DNA from: an uncultured Dialister sp.
GTDB taxonomy: Bacteria > Bacillota > Negativicutes > Veillonellales > Dialisteraceae
NCBI GenBank assembly: GCA_934178345.1
Contig: CAKPQG010000013.1
Coordinates: 1 to 59,693, forward strand
Reading direction: 5' to 3'
DNA length: 59,693 nt
Position 1 is the stretch's first letter. Each line of letters opens with the position of its first letter. Positions 42,480 through 51,464 of this stretch are shown here, piece by piece. The notes under the pieces are model-generated. The model searched no databases. It saw only the letters and a list, made by a program, of their open reading frames with translations, and was not told the origin of the DNA. The position numbers were made by a program, and so were the translations under genes.

Positions 42480-42725
42480 GCTTTACTACGAAAGTAGGTC
42501 GTCAGGTTCAACGGGTTCATTGGGTTCATTGGGTTCAACGGGGGTGGAAGGGACGCACAATTCATATAGCGTCCCGATACCCCATATATAACTTCGCGGC
42601 GTTACTAATTTTGATGCGCCGCACCTTCCCTGTAGAACCCGTAGAACCCGTAGAACCTCTTTCGCACGCAATCAAAGGGCGGCATGACCAAGGGGCTACC
42701 CCTGAACCTGTTTTTTATATTTCCT
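42480..42725. repeat. Repeats between T-box and serS
   Basis: GGGTTCATTGGGTTCAACGG tandem, TTCGCGGCGTTACTAATTTTGATGCGCCGC hairpin (in parts) and CGTAGAACC tandem. These modules recur upstream of uvrA and uvrC, so they appear to have been inserted into the serS leader. Confidence 0.75.
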
Positions 42726-42740
42726 AAAGGGAGCGATACT

Positions 42741-44045
42741 ATGTTAGACATGAAATTCATCAGAGAACACGCAGACGAAGTGAAGCAGAACCTCGTCAAC
42801 CGTCACAATCCATTCGATCTGGACGAAGTCCTCGCACTGGATGGCAAGAGAAGAGAACTCCTGCGCGATACCGAAGCGCTGAAGAGCGAAAAGAATGCAG
42901 AATCCAAGAAGATCGCGATGGCGAAGAAGAATGGCGAAGATGCGGCAGATGCTATCGCTCGCATGAGAGAAGTCGGACAGAAGATTTCCGCCATCGACAA
43001 GGAACTCGGCGAAGTCGAAGCGAAGCTGAATGAACTGCTTCTCCATATCCCGAATATGTGCGACAAGTCTGTCCCGGTCGGAAAAGATGACAGCGAAAAT
43101 CCGGAAGTCCGCAAATGGGGCGAAATCCCGACCTTTGATTTCCCGATCAAGGCCCACTATGAGCTCGGCGACACCCTTGGTATTCTTGATGCAGAAAGAG
43201 CGGGAAAAGTCTCCGGCGCGCGTTTCTATTTCTACCTCTCGCAGGCAGCCCGCCTCGAAAGAGCGGTATACAACTTCATGCTGGATGTGCATACACAGCA
43301 GAATGACTACACCGAAGTCATCCCGCCGTACATCATCAATGGCAAGTCCATGCAGGGCACCGGCCAGCTGCCGAAATTTGCCGATGATATGTACAAAGTC
43401 GAAGGCGAAAGCATGTACATGACGCCAACCGCTGAAGTGCCGCTGACGAATTATTTCTCCGGCGAAATCCTCGATGGCGCGCTGCTGCCTGTCCATCTGA
43501 CGGCGCTCACTCCGTGCTTCCGTAAAGAAGCGGGCTCTGCCGGTAAGGATACCCGCGGCCTCATCCGCCAGCACCAGTTCCATAAAGTAGAAATGGTGAA
43601 GTACTGCAAGCCGGAAGACAGCTGGGATGAGCTGGAATCTTTGACGGCAGAAGCGGAAAAGATCCTCCAGCTGCTCAAGATCCCGTACCATGTCGTCTGC
43701 CTCTGCACCGGTGATATCGGCTTCTCCTCCGCGAAGACCTATGATATCGAAGTCTGGATGCCGGCACAGGATAAGTACAGAGAAATCTCCTCCTGCTCGA
43801 ACTGCCTCGATTTCCAGGCACGCCGTGCAAATATCCGCTTCCGCAGAACCCCGGGCGCGAAACCGGAATTCGTTCATACGCTGAATGGCTCCGGCCTGGC
43901 TGTCGGCCGTACTGTCGCTGCCATCATGGAAAATTACCAGCAGGCTGACGGCACCATCCGCGTCCCAGATGTCCTCGTACCGTACATGAATGGCGTGACC
44001 GTCATCGGCAAGAGAGAAGCCTTCAAGAGCTCCAAAGGGGAATAA
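42741..44045 (+). CDS. serS: Seryl-tRNA synthetase
   Basis: 434 aa from ATG 42741 (AAGGGAG 8 nt upstream); MLDMKFIREHADEVKQNLVNRH is the usual start of the family. An N-terminal coiled-coil arm (about 30-100) binds the tRNA-Ser variable arm. The class II core has motif 2 FRKEAGSAGKDTRGLIRQHQF and motif 3 GLAVGRTVAAIMENYQ (both broken from longer segments). Charges tRNA-Ser; expression governed by the T-box. Confidence 0.96.
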   Translation: MLDMKFIREHADEVKQNLVNRHNPFDLDEVLALDGKRRELLRDTEALKSEKNAESKKIAMAKKNGEDAADAIARMREVGQKISAIDKELGEVEAKLNELLLHIPNMCDKSVPVGKDDSENPEVRKWGEIPTFDFPIKAHYELGDTLGILDAERAGKVSGARFYFYLSQAARLERAVYNFMLDVHTQQNDYTEVIPPYIINGKSMQGTGQLPKFADDMYKVEGESMYMTPTAEVPLTNYFSGEILDGALLPVHLTALTPCFRKEAGSAGKDTRGLIRQHQFHKVEMVKYCKPEDSWDELESLTAEAEKILQLLKIPYHVVCLCTGDIGFSSAKTYDIEVWMPAQDKYREISSCSNCLDFQARRANIRFRRTPGAKPEFVHTLNGSGLAVGRTVAAIMENYQQADGTIRVPDVLVPYMNGVTVIGKREAFKSSKGE

Positions 44046-44460
44046 GGGTTAGCCCGTGGGGCGTGCTGCCCTTTGATTGGGGATGAAAGCCTCTCTTGAA
44101 TGAGAAATTAGAAATGAGAAATGCGAAATGGTGGTGCGGCGCATAAAAATCAGAAGCGCCGCGGAGTATTGAAATAAGCGTAAAACGCGTACCCCCTTGA
44201 AGAAGGGGGTGCCCGAAGGGCAGGGGATAGACTGCCTCGAAGAGGCAGGATTTTGCAGAATGAGAAACGGAAAATGTGGAATAGACCGTAGAACGTCTGG
44301 AACAGACGGCCTGATTATCGCTATGTAGAAGGTTGCCGCTACGCGGCACATCCATCCTCCGCCTTTGGCACGCCTCTTCTCCATGGGGCTATTCCACTTC
44401 TTGAGGATTCCCAATCCCCAGTCCCCAGCCACCAGCCACTTTTAATCCCGACAATTTCTC
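44046..44460. repeat. Intergenic repeats after serS
   Basis: GTTAGCCCGTGGGGCGTGC, an AAATTAGAAATGAGAAATGC tandem, GGCGCATAAAAATCAGAAGCGCC, and about 44167-44395 duplicating 39069-39285. No gene. Confidence 0.8.
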
Positions 44461-44469
44461 ATAAACTTC

Positions 44470-44498
44470 TTGTAAATCTCAGGCAAATTTGCTACACT
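44470..44498 (+). promoter_or_regulatory. Promoter of the 6S-like RNA
   Basis: TTGTAA, 17 nt, TACACT (44493-44498). Confidence 0.65.
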
Positions 44499-44504
44499 AT
44501 ATGT

Positions 44505-44719
44505 AACAACCCTGCTGTGCACGTGCGGCTTCATATTTTGAACCGATACCTTTATTGAGGGAGTTCAGAATTGTGGATGGAATCTATGCCCCTTTACGGG
44601 GACAGATGAAGTCCATCATGAGAGCACCCACCTGCAAATACGCAGACTCAAAATCCGGCTTTAACGACATGGTGGGGATTGAGATCAGATACCGTCAAGG
44701 AAACTTGGCGGTATTTTTT
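44505..44719 (+). ncRNA. ssrS: Probable 6S RNA
   Basis: A free-standing transcript with promoter and terminator. A 10-bp closing stem joins CCCTGCTGTG (44510-44519) with CATGGTGGGG (44668-44677). Inside lie a side hairpin (TTGAACC...GGGAGTTCA) and a long terminal stem (GATGGA...CCCC-TTTA-GGGG...TCCATC) separated by a large internal loop, the overall form of 6S RNA that mimics an open promoter and binds RNA polymerase. TTTTGAACCGATACC resembles a conserved 5' segment of the family. The terminator follows (TACCGTCAAG-GAAA-CTTGGCGGTA, TTTTTT, 44690-44719). Family assignment is from memory of structure, not a model score. Confidence 0.6.
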
Positions 44720-44724
44720 GTTTG

Positions 44725-45147
44725 AGTGACTGGTGACTGGTGACAGGTAGCTAGGGATTAGTGACTAGGGATTAGGGATCAGACATCAGACATCAGACAT
44801 TAGACATTAGAAATTAGACATTAGACATTAGACTTCTGACTTCTGACTTCTTCCCTCCGGCCTTCGGGCATCGCCCCATATATATTCGCGGCGAAGCCGC
44901 CACCGTCATTCCTCATTCCTAATTCCTAATTCGAGCAGGGCTTTCATTCGCAATCAAGGGGCACAACGCCCAAAGGGCTAACCCTGAACCCTCCCCCCAC
45001 TTTTCCTGCAAAACGCTTCCATTCTCTTAGAAAAGAACGCCTTAGGAATCCCCATTCCCCACCGATGCTGTCTGCTTTTTCACACCGCCTCGCACCGTGT
45101 GGCAGCTCCATGGATTTCCTTAAAAACAAAAGGGTTTCCCCTCATTT
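44725..45147. repeat. Intergenic repeats after 6S
   Basis: Runs of 7-mers (GTGACTG, AGACATT, CTTCTGA types, 44725-44850), TTCGGGCATCGCCCCATATA, GCGGCGAAGCCGCCACCG, and a CAATCAAGGGGCACAACGCC module. No gene. Confidence 0.85.
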
Positions 45148-45176
45148 TTTACAAATTTGGTGAAAAATGGTAAAAT
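45148..45176 (+). promoter_or_regulatory. Promoter of the 3D-domain protein gene
   Basis: TTTACA, 17 nt, TAAAAT (45171-45176); 27 bp before the start codon. Confidence 0.7.
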
Positions 45177-45203
45177 ACAGGAAGTTTATGGAGGTGATAA
45201 TTC

Positions 45204-46469
45204 ATGCGTGCCATCTATAAATGGAGCTCGATCCTGGCGCTTTGGGTACTTGCCATGATTCCGGCTTCTGCAGAAACATTGCACGCAGGGATGAGCGGGG
45301 ACGATGTGACAGCCCTGCAGAATTCCCTGGTAGCGGCCGGTTATCTGGCCCGCACCGTGGATGGAGACTATGGCTCCACCACAAAGGAAGCTGTCTATTT
45401 GTTTCAGAAAGATAAAGGCCTCACCGCGAACGGTATCGCTGATGATGCGACCAGAGAGGCTATCCGCAGTGCGGAAGGAGAAGGCTATCGGAATGGCGGG
45501 GGTGTCGTGTATGCAGAGGGGAATCGCGGAGATGTGATCTCCGATATGCAGCAGCGCTTGCAAGAGGCCGGTTCTCTCAAAGGCGACATCGATGGTGTCT
45601 ACGGGGGAGATACCGTGAAGGCGGTGAAGGACTTCCAGAGATCCCGTGGATTTCCTGTATCCGGTGCGATCGATGAGGTGACCTACAGCGCGCTTCGGGA
45701 TATCAGTGCAGGGACGCCGGCGCCTGCGGTCTCCTCCGGCGGGGAGTCGTATGGCGTCGGCGACAGCGGCAGTGATGTGAAGACCATCCAGCGGAAGCTG
45801 AAACGCCTCGGCTATCTTGACGGGGAGGCAGACGGCATCTATGGCGGGCAGACCGAGGATGCGGTCACGGCTTTCCAGAAAGAGCAGGGGATCTCCGTCA
45901 CTGGCGGCGTGAACAGCGCGACTCGCACGAAGCTGAATGAAGTCTATGTGGCGCAGACAGGGGACTATATCCTCTCGGAAGGGGCCAGAGGAAAGAGAGT
46001 CATCCGCCTGCAGAATCAGCTTCTTCTGCACGGCTACGATCCCGGTGTCGTTGACGGTGTCTTCGGCGCCGGTACGGCAGATGCCATCCGCATGCTGCAG
46101 GATGAAACAGGCCTTGAGACCACCGGTGTGGCAGATGAAGATGTCTGGGATGCTTTGGACAATGCGCCCTATTTCCGCGGTAAGTATACGAAGACCTATC
46201 ACATGAGATCGACGGCGTACACGCCCTATGACGGGGGCGGTGAAGGGCATACCGCTCTGGGCGGATTCGCCGGCAAGGGGCATGCTGCCGTCGATCCGAA
46301 TGTCATCCCGCTGGGCAGCATTGTCTTCATCGAAGGCTATGGTTACGCCATCTGCGATGATATCGGCGGCGCGATCCATGGAAATATCATCGATGTCGGC
46401 GTAGACAACCTCGAGCAGGCTTACCAGTGGGGGACGAAGAGCCGCGTCAAAGTGTATCTCGTAAGATGA
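45204..46469 (+). CDS. Secreted peptidoglycan-binding protein with C-terminal 3D domain
   Basis: 421 aa; GGAGGTGA 6 nt upstream. Signal peptide (MRAIYKWSSILALWVLAMIPASA). Four peptidoglycan-binding type 1 repeats, each with an LQ..L...GY/G......DG.YG..T..AV..FQ pattern (about 27-90, 100-165, 190-250, 260-325). The C-terminal 3D domain, about 340-421, has MRSTAYTPYD, AVDPNVIPLGSIVFIEG and the three aspartates in CDDIGGAIHGNIIDVGVD, as in MltA/YuiC-type lytic transglycosylases. Likely a cell-wall remodelling enzyme acting in the periplasm. Monocistronic with its own promoter. Confidence 0.9.
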   Translation: MRAIYKWSSILALWVLAMIPASAETLHAGMSGDDVTALQNSLVAAGYLARTVDGDYGSTTKEAVYLFQKDKGLTANGIADDATREAIRSAEGEGYRNGGGVVYAEGNRGDVISDMQQRLQEAGSLKGDIDGVYGGDTVKAVKDFQRSRGFPVSGAIDEVTYSALRDISAGTPAPAVSSGGESYGVGDSGSDVKTIQRKLKRLGYLDGEADGIYGGQTEDAVTAFQKEQGISVTGGVNSATRTKLNEVYVAQTGDYILSEGARGKRVIRLQNQLLLHGYDPGVVDGVFGAGTADAIRMLQDETGLETTGVADEDVWDALDNAPYFRGKYTKTYHMRSTAYTPYDGGGEGHTALGGFAGKGHAAVDPNVIPLGSIVFIEGYGYAICDDIGGAIHGNIIDVGVDNLEQAYQWGTKSRVKVYLVR

Positions 46470-47330
46470 GGGACTGGTGACTTGGGTTAGTGCTTTGGAG
46501 CAGGAAATACCGTGATTCCGTGTCGTATGGAATACGGGATTTCCTGCTTTTGTTTTTGCTCGAAATGACGATATGGGGAGGAGACCTTGCGAAGGGGCGA
46601 CGTTTTTACATGACCGTTGTGTAGCCCCTTGAAGAAGGGGCGCGCCGAAGGCGGAGGATAGATCTGCCCTGTAGGGGCAGCCTTCTACGTGATGGAATGA
46701 AATGGAATGTGAGATCGCCCGTTCTCTCGTATCGTCATCCCGAGCGGAGTCGAGGGATCTTTTACGCCCTGACGGTGTCCTGCACGCATGAGGAAAAGAG
46801 AAAAACGCCTAGGTGCTTCGGCTGCTTCTCATCTCACACTCTCCATTTGACCGTTGTGCAAGGAAGATTTCTCGCTGCGCTCGAAATGACGATGCGGGGG
46901 AAGACCTTGCGAAGGGGCGGCGTTTTTGCATGACCGTTGTGTAGCCCCTTGAAGAAGGGGCGCGCCGAAGGCGGAGGATAGATCTGCCCTGTAGGGGCAG
47001 CCTTCTACGTGATGGAATGAAATGGAATGTGAGATAGTCCGTCCTCTCGTATCGTCATCGAAAGCGGAGCCGAGGGATCTTTTACGCCCTGACGGTACTT
47101 TGTACTCATGAGGTAATGATAAAATCGCCTGGGTGCTTCGGCTGCTTCTCATCTCACGCTCGTCGTTTGACCGTTGTGCAAGGAAGATTTCTCGCTGCGC
47201 TCGAAATGACGAGGGGGGACGGTGTTGTCGTTTTACTGGCTTCTTTTCCCGTCCCGCGGGGGAACTCTGTATCTTCCCATTTCCTGCTATTTATCATATA
47301 ATGCAATATATAATACCACTTGGAAAAATA
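46470..47330. repeat. Tandem 321-bp intergenic duplication
   Basis: Two near-identical units, about 46570-46890 and 46891-47210, each with AGCCCCTTGAAGAAGGGG, CGCCGAAGGCGG, CTGCCCTGTAGGGGCAG stem-loops, TCGTCATCC/GAAAGCGGAG module and TTTCTCGCTGCGCTCGAAAT. A third, diverged copy lies around 51060-51370. No gene. Confidence 0.88.
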
Positions 47331-47341
47331 GGGGAAAATCA

Positions 47342-50300
47342 ATGAAGAGCAACGAGAAGAATACATACAGCCTCTGTCACATCGTGATCGCGGTGCTGGC
47401 AGTGGTCCTGATGGGGCTGATCGTCTGGATGATGGTCATCGTGTCGCACATCCAGGGGTCGGCGCGCGTGGTGAACTATGCCGGACTGGTGCGCGGGACG
47501 ACGCAGCGAATGGTGAAGATGGAGATCGCGGGCGAGCGGCAGGATGAGATGAGCCGGGAGATTGAGTCGTATATCCATGGCCTTCGCGAGGGGGATGACT
47601 CGCTGTCTCTGGTGCGGATTCCGGATGCGGATTTCCAGCAGAAGATGAAGGAGCTGAATGGGTACTATCTGCAGGTCAAGCAGGAAATCAGCCATCTTCG
47701 CCGCACGGGAAAGGCGGACTCCTACCTGATCGCGGCGAGTGAGCAGTTCTTCGCGATCTGCGATGAGGCGACAGCGCTTGCCGAAGTGTACTCCGAGAAG
47801 CAGGCGCGGGATCTTTCTGTGCTGGAGAAGGGCATCACCGCAGACATCTTCGTCCTGATGATCCTGATCGGTTTCGAGTTTTTCAAAGCACTGAAGAGGC
47901 TGATGCAGAACCGCGTCTTGCAGAAGAAGGCGTACCTGGATGAGGCGACGGGGCTTCCGAATAAGAACAAGTGTGAGGAAATCCTGAATGCGCCCGCTGC
48001 TGTCGATGTGGGCATGGTGAGCTTCGACCTGAATAATCTCCGCCGCATCAATGACAGCCGGGGACATCAGGCGGGGGACGCATACATCCGCCGCTTTGCG
48101 ACGGCTCTTCGGGCGGCGGTGCCGGAGGAGCACTTCGTGGGCCGTCTCGGCGGGGATGAATTTCTGATGGTGACGCACGGCCTCTCCGGAGCGGGCATGG
48201 AGGCGCTCATGGGAGAGGTGCGTGCCAAGCTGGCAGAGGAGGCGAAGGAGCATCCGGATACGCCGCTTTCCTATGCGGCGGGCTATGCGCTGGCGAAGAA
48301 CTATCCGGAGGCGTCCATGCGAGAGCTTTTCGCTGAGGCGGATAAGCATATGTACATCCATAAGAACCACGTGAAGCGCATGGAGGCGGAAGAAGAAAGG
48401 CAGATGGATTTCCGCCTGCTGAAAGAGGTGAACCGGCGCGGGAAAAATTTCGCGGCTTGCCTCTACTGTGACCTGAAGATGGATGCCTATCGCACGATCC
48501 GCGCAGGGACTGGTTTCTTCCTCGCCGCTGAGGGCAGCTATTCCGGTGCGGTGCTGCAGCTCGCAGAAGAGGAAATCGAAGGGACAGACCGGGAACGCAT
48601 CCAGAGCGCGCTCTCGAGGGCGGCACTGGAAAAGTTGCTCTCCCATAGAGAGGATACGCTGGATCTTGCCTTCACGCCGAAGGCGGGGCTGGGATTTCGC
48701 CGTCTCTTCGTCATGCCGGTAGATTTCGATGAGGAGGGGCATCTTCACCATGTCCTCATCGCTTTCCAGCGCATCCGGCAGGGGGAAGAGACGCTGGATG
48801 CGAAGAAGGCGCTCTCCCTCTACTACGAGCAGCTGAAGCAGTCTATTCTGGAAAATGACAGCTATGTGGATGCGATGCTGGATATGGCGGACTGTATCTA
48901 TATGGTCGACCTGACCCATGACAGGCTGGAAAAGGATATCGTACTTCCGGGGAAGGAAGAAGCGCATGCGCGCCTTTTTGCAGCCTCTCCGCTGCCATGC
49001 TCGTATCAGGCCTACTGCGAAGCCCATATGATGCAGGTCACAAGACCGACACAGGGCTGCTACCGCATCGCCATGACTGTGAAAGACCTTTTGAAACGGT
49101 TCGAAGCGGGCGAGCGGCAATTCTCCGCAGAGTATGGGGTGCAGGAAAAGGATGGCACCATCCGTTGGATCCGCAAGTGGATCCTTATGACGCGCATCAC
49201 TGTCTATGACCCGGATGCCGGGCAGGATGTACCCATCGTGCAGGCCATCGTCCTCTTGAAAGATACCACGGAAATGCATGAGCAGGACGAACAGCGGCAG
49301 GCGAAGCTGCAGGCCGCTCTGGATGAAATGAGCGCTGCGAATCGCGTGAAGACGGAATTTCTCTCCCGCATGAGCCATGACATCCGCACGCCGCTCAATG
49401 GTATCATCGGTCTTTTGAGGATCAATGAAGATCATTTCGACAATAAAGAGCTTGTCTTTGAAAATCAGAAAAAGATGCATGTGGCGGCGAAGCATCTGCT
49501 CTCGCTCATCAATGACATCCTGCAGATGAGCAAGCTCGAAGCCGGCGGCGTCACCCTCTCCCGCGAGCGGATATCCATGCAAGAGCAGAGAAATGACATA
49601 CGCAGCATCATTCATGGCCGCATCGTGGAAGCAGGGCTCGAGTGGATCGATGCAGTGAAAGAGTACGCTTTCCCGGTCCCCTTCGTGTACGGCAGTCCGC
49701 TCCATCTTCGGCAGATCTTCCTCAATATTCTAGGAAACTGCATCAAGTACAATAAAAAGGGCGGCAGTATCACGACGACAGTGGATTTTCTGGGGATCAT
49801 AGGAAATCGCTGCACGTATTGCTGGACCATCTCGGATACGGGTATCGGCATGAGCCCGGAGTTTCTGACTCATATTTTCGATCCCTTCACCCAGGAAAGA
49901 CAGGATGCACGCAGCGTGTATCAGGGGACAGGCCTCGGTATGGCCATCGTGAAGAGACTCATCGATGCGATGGAGGGAACCATCTCTATCACCAGCGAAG
50001 AGGGGAAAGGCTCGACCTTCGTCATCACGATCCCCTTCGAAATCGCGCCCGCCGAGGACAAGAAATCGCAGGATAAGAAAACTGGGAACATCGAAGGCCT
50101 GCACCTGATGGTGGTCGAGGATAATGAGCTGAATGCAGAAATCGCGCAGATGCTCCTCACCGATAAGGGCGCGCGCGTCACCCTCGCGCGCGACGGCAAA
50201 GAGGCTGTCGAGCTTTTCGAAAAGAAGATCCCGGGCACCTTCGATGCCATCCTCATGGATATCATGATGCCTGTCATGGACGGCATGACCGCGACAAGGA

Positions 50301-50473
50301 CCATCCGCAGTCTTTCGAGAGCGGATGCGAAAACCATCCCCATCATCGCCATGACGGCGAATGCTTTCGATGAAGATGCGAAAAAATGCATCGCGGCCGG
50401 CATGAACGCCCACCTGACGAAACCAATAGAAATCGATCATGTCACCGAAGTCCTTGGACAATACTGCCGATAA
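47342..50473 (+). CDS. Hybrid sensor: GGDEF + histidine kinase + receiver
   Basis: 1043 aa from ATG 47342 (AGGGGA upstream; the longer frame starts in repeats). Membrane segment near 11-33, a periplasmic helical sensor (VVNYAGLVRGTTQRMVKMEI, type IV pili methyl-accepting-like) to about 165, second membrane segment (ADIFVLMILIGF). Then a GGDEF domain (ATGLPNKNKCEEIL; LGGDEF, GGDEF at 270-274), a PAS-like region (about 500-650), HisKA with His679 in RMSHDIRTPLNG, an HATPase (LGNCIKYNKKG, DTGIGMS, GTGLGMAIVKRL) and a receiver with Asp973 in LMDIMMPVMDG. It joins cyclic-di-GMP and phosphorelay motifs in one inner-membrane protein. No response-regulator gene is adjacent; the output partner is unknown. 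Confidence 0.88.
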   Translation: MKSNEKNTYSLCHIVIAVLAVVLMGLIVWMMVIVSHIQGSARVVNYAGLVRGTTQRMVKMEIAGERQDEMSREIESYIHGLREGDDSLSLVRIPDADFQQKMKELNGYYLQVKQEISHLRRTGKADSYLIAASEQFFAICDEATALAEVYSEKQARDLSVLEKGITADIFVLMILIGFEFFKALKRLMQNRVLQKKAYLDEATGLPNKNKCEEILNAPAAVDVGMVSFDLNNLRRINDSRGHQAGDAYIRRFATALRAAVPEEHFVGRLGGDEFLMVTHGLSGAGMEALMGEVRAKLAEEAKEHPDTPLSYAAGYALAKNYPEASMRELFAEADKHMYIHKNHVKRMEAEEERQMDFRLLKEVNRRGKNFAACLYCDLKMDAYRTIRAGTGFFLAAEGSYSGAVLQLAEEEIEGTDRERIQSALSRAALEKLLSHREDTLDLAFTPKAGLGFRRLFVMPVDFDEEGHLHHVLIAFQRIRQGEETLDAKKALSLYYEQLKQSILENDSYVDAMLDMADCIYMVDLTHDRLEKDIVLPGKEEAHARLFAASPLPCSYQAYCEAHMMQVTRPTQGCYRIAMTVKDLLKRFEAGERQFSAEYGVQEKDGTIRWIRKWILMTRITVYDPDAGQDVPIVQAIVLLKDTTEMHEQDEQRQAKLQAALDEMSAANRVKTEFLSRMSHDIRTPLNGIIGLLRINEDHFDNKELVFENQKKMHVAAKHLLSLINDILQMSKLEAGGVTLSRERISMQEQRNDIRSIIHGRIVEAGLEWIDAVKEYAFPVPFVYGSPLHLRQIFLNILGNCIKYNKKGGSITTTVDFLGIIGNRCTYCWTISDTGIGMSPEFLTHIFDPFTQERQDARSVYQGTGLGMAIVKRLIDAMEGTISITSEEGKGSTFVITIPFEIAPAEDKKSQDKKTGNIEGLHLMVVEDNELNAEIAQMLLTDKGARVTLARDGKEAVELFEKKIPGTFDAILMDIMMPVMDGMTATRTIRSLSRADAKTIPIIAMTANAFDEDAKKCIAAGMNAHLTKPIEIDHVTEVLGQYCR

Positions 50474-50502
50474 AAAAGCTCCGCCGAAGGCGGGGCTTTT
50501 TG
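50473..50502 (+). terminator. Terminator of the hybrid kinase gene
   Basis: AAAAAAGCTCCGCC-GAA-GGCGGGGCTTTTT, immediately at the stop codon. Confidence 0.9.
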
Positions 50503-50512
50503 GTTTGGGAGA

Positions 50513-50625
50513 CTGGGGACTAGTGGCTAGTGACTAGTGGCTAGTGACTAGTGACTAGTGGCTAGTGACTAGTGGCTAGTGACTAGTGACTGGTGACTAG
50601 GGACTAGGGACTAGGGATTCGTTTT
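50513..50625. repeat. 7-bp tandem array (CTAGTGA/CTAGTGG)
   Basis: About fifteen units of CTAGTGR with few variants, ending in GACTAGG units. Strict 7-bp period. Confidence 0.9.
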
Positions 50626-50826
50626 GCATGCCAGTTGAGCAGCCCCTTGAAGAAGGGGCGCGCCGAAGGCGGAGGATAGATCTGCCCCGCAGGGGCAGCC
50701 TTCTGCGCAGCGGGATGAAAGAAATGTGAGATGAGCGCCCTCTCGTATCGTCATCCCGAGCGTAGCCGAGGAATCTTTACGCCTTTGCGGTACTCTGTAC
50801 TTATGAGGTAATGATAAAATCGCCTA
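50626..50826. repeat. Three-hairpin module and palindromic spacer
   Basis: AGCCCCTTGAAGAAGGGG, CGCCGAAGGCGG, CTGCCCCGCAGGGGCAG and the TCGTCATCCCGAGCGTAG module; the unit is interrupted at 50826 by a MITE. Confidence 0.85.
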
Positions 50827-50987
50827 GGGAAACACTGATTAAATCGTTGTCAGATTTTGCTCTTGAATTTTTATCCATAGCAAGGAATAACCTGACGCGA
50901 ATAGCGAGCTATTTAAGGAAGGTTATGACGAAGCTATGTATAAAAAATCTTGCAAAATCTGACTCTGCGATTTAATCAGCGTTTCCC
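50827..50987. mobile_element. MITE-like element, copy E (161 bp, inverted) with empty-site evidence
   Basis: GGGAAACACTGATTAAATCG ... GATTTAATCAGCGTTTCCC, TA at both sides (50825-50826, 50988-50989). It interrupts a dispersed repeat: the same sequence is uninterrupted at about 46806-46830 (CGCCTAGGTGCTTCGGCTGC) with a single TA, giving direct evidence of insertion at TA with duplication. Confidence 0.93.
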
Positions 50988-50989
50988 TA

Positions 50990-51430
50990 GGTGTTTCGGC
51001 TGTTCTTCCTCTCACACTCTCCCTTTGACCGTTGTGCAAGGAAGATTTCTCGCTGCGCTCGAAATGACGATGCGGGGGAGGAGACCTAGCGAAGGGGCAG
51101 CGTTTTTACATGACCGCTGTGTAGCTCCTTGAAGAAGGGGCGCGCCGAAGGCGGAGGATAGATCTGCCCCGAAGGGGCAGCCTTCTACGCAGCGGGATGA
51201 AAGAAATGTGAGACGAGCGTCGCTTCATATCGTCATCCCGAGCGTAGCCGAGGGATCTTTACGCCTGAGCGGTATTCTGCATACAGGCGGTCAAGTAAAA
51301 ATTGCTTGATTTTTTGCCTCACGTTATCCTATCGTCTTCGTTTGACCGGCGTGCAAGGAAGATTTCTCGCATTCGCTCGAAATGACGATGGGGGAAAGCG
51401 GCATTCTTCTTTCCTTTATCCGTTCTCCCT
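50990..51430. repeat. Intergenic repeats before uvrB
   Basis: Continuation of the interrupted unit, a diverged third copy of the 321-bp repeat (51060-51370). No gene. Confidence 0.82.
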
Positions 51431-51446
51431 AGTCACTCTTTCCTAT

Positions 51447-51464
51447 CTATGCTATAATACATAG
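51447..51464 (+). promoter_or_regulatory. Promoter/operator of uvrB
   Basis: Extended -10 TGCTATAAT (51450-51458) enclosed in an inverted repeat CTATG-N8-CATAG (51447-51464, six-base arms if flanks are included). No good -35. The palindrome over the -10 looks like a repressor site; it does not match the Bacillus-type SOS box (GAAC-N4-GTTC). Confidence 0.5.
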
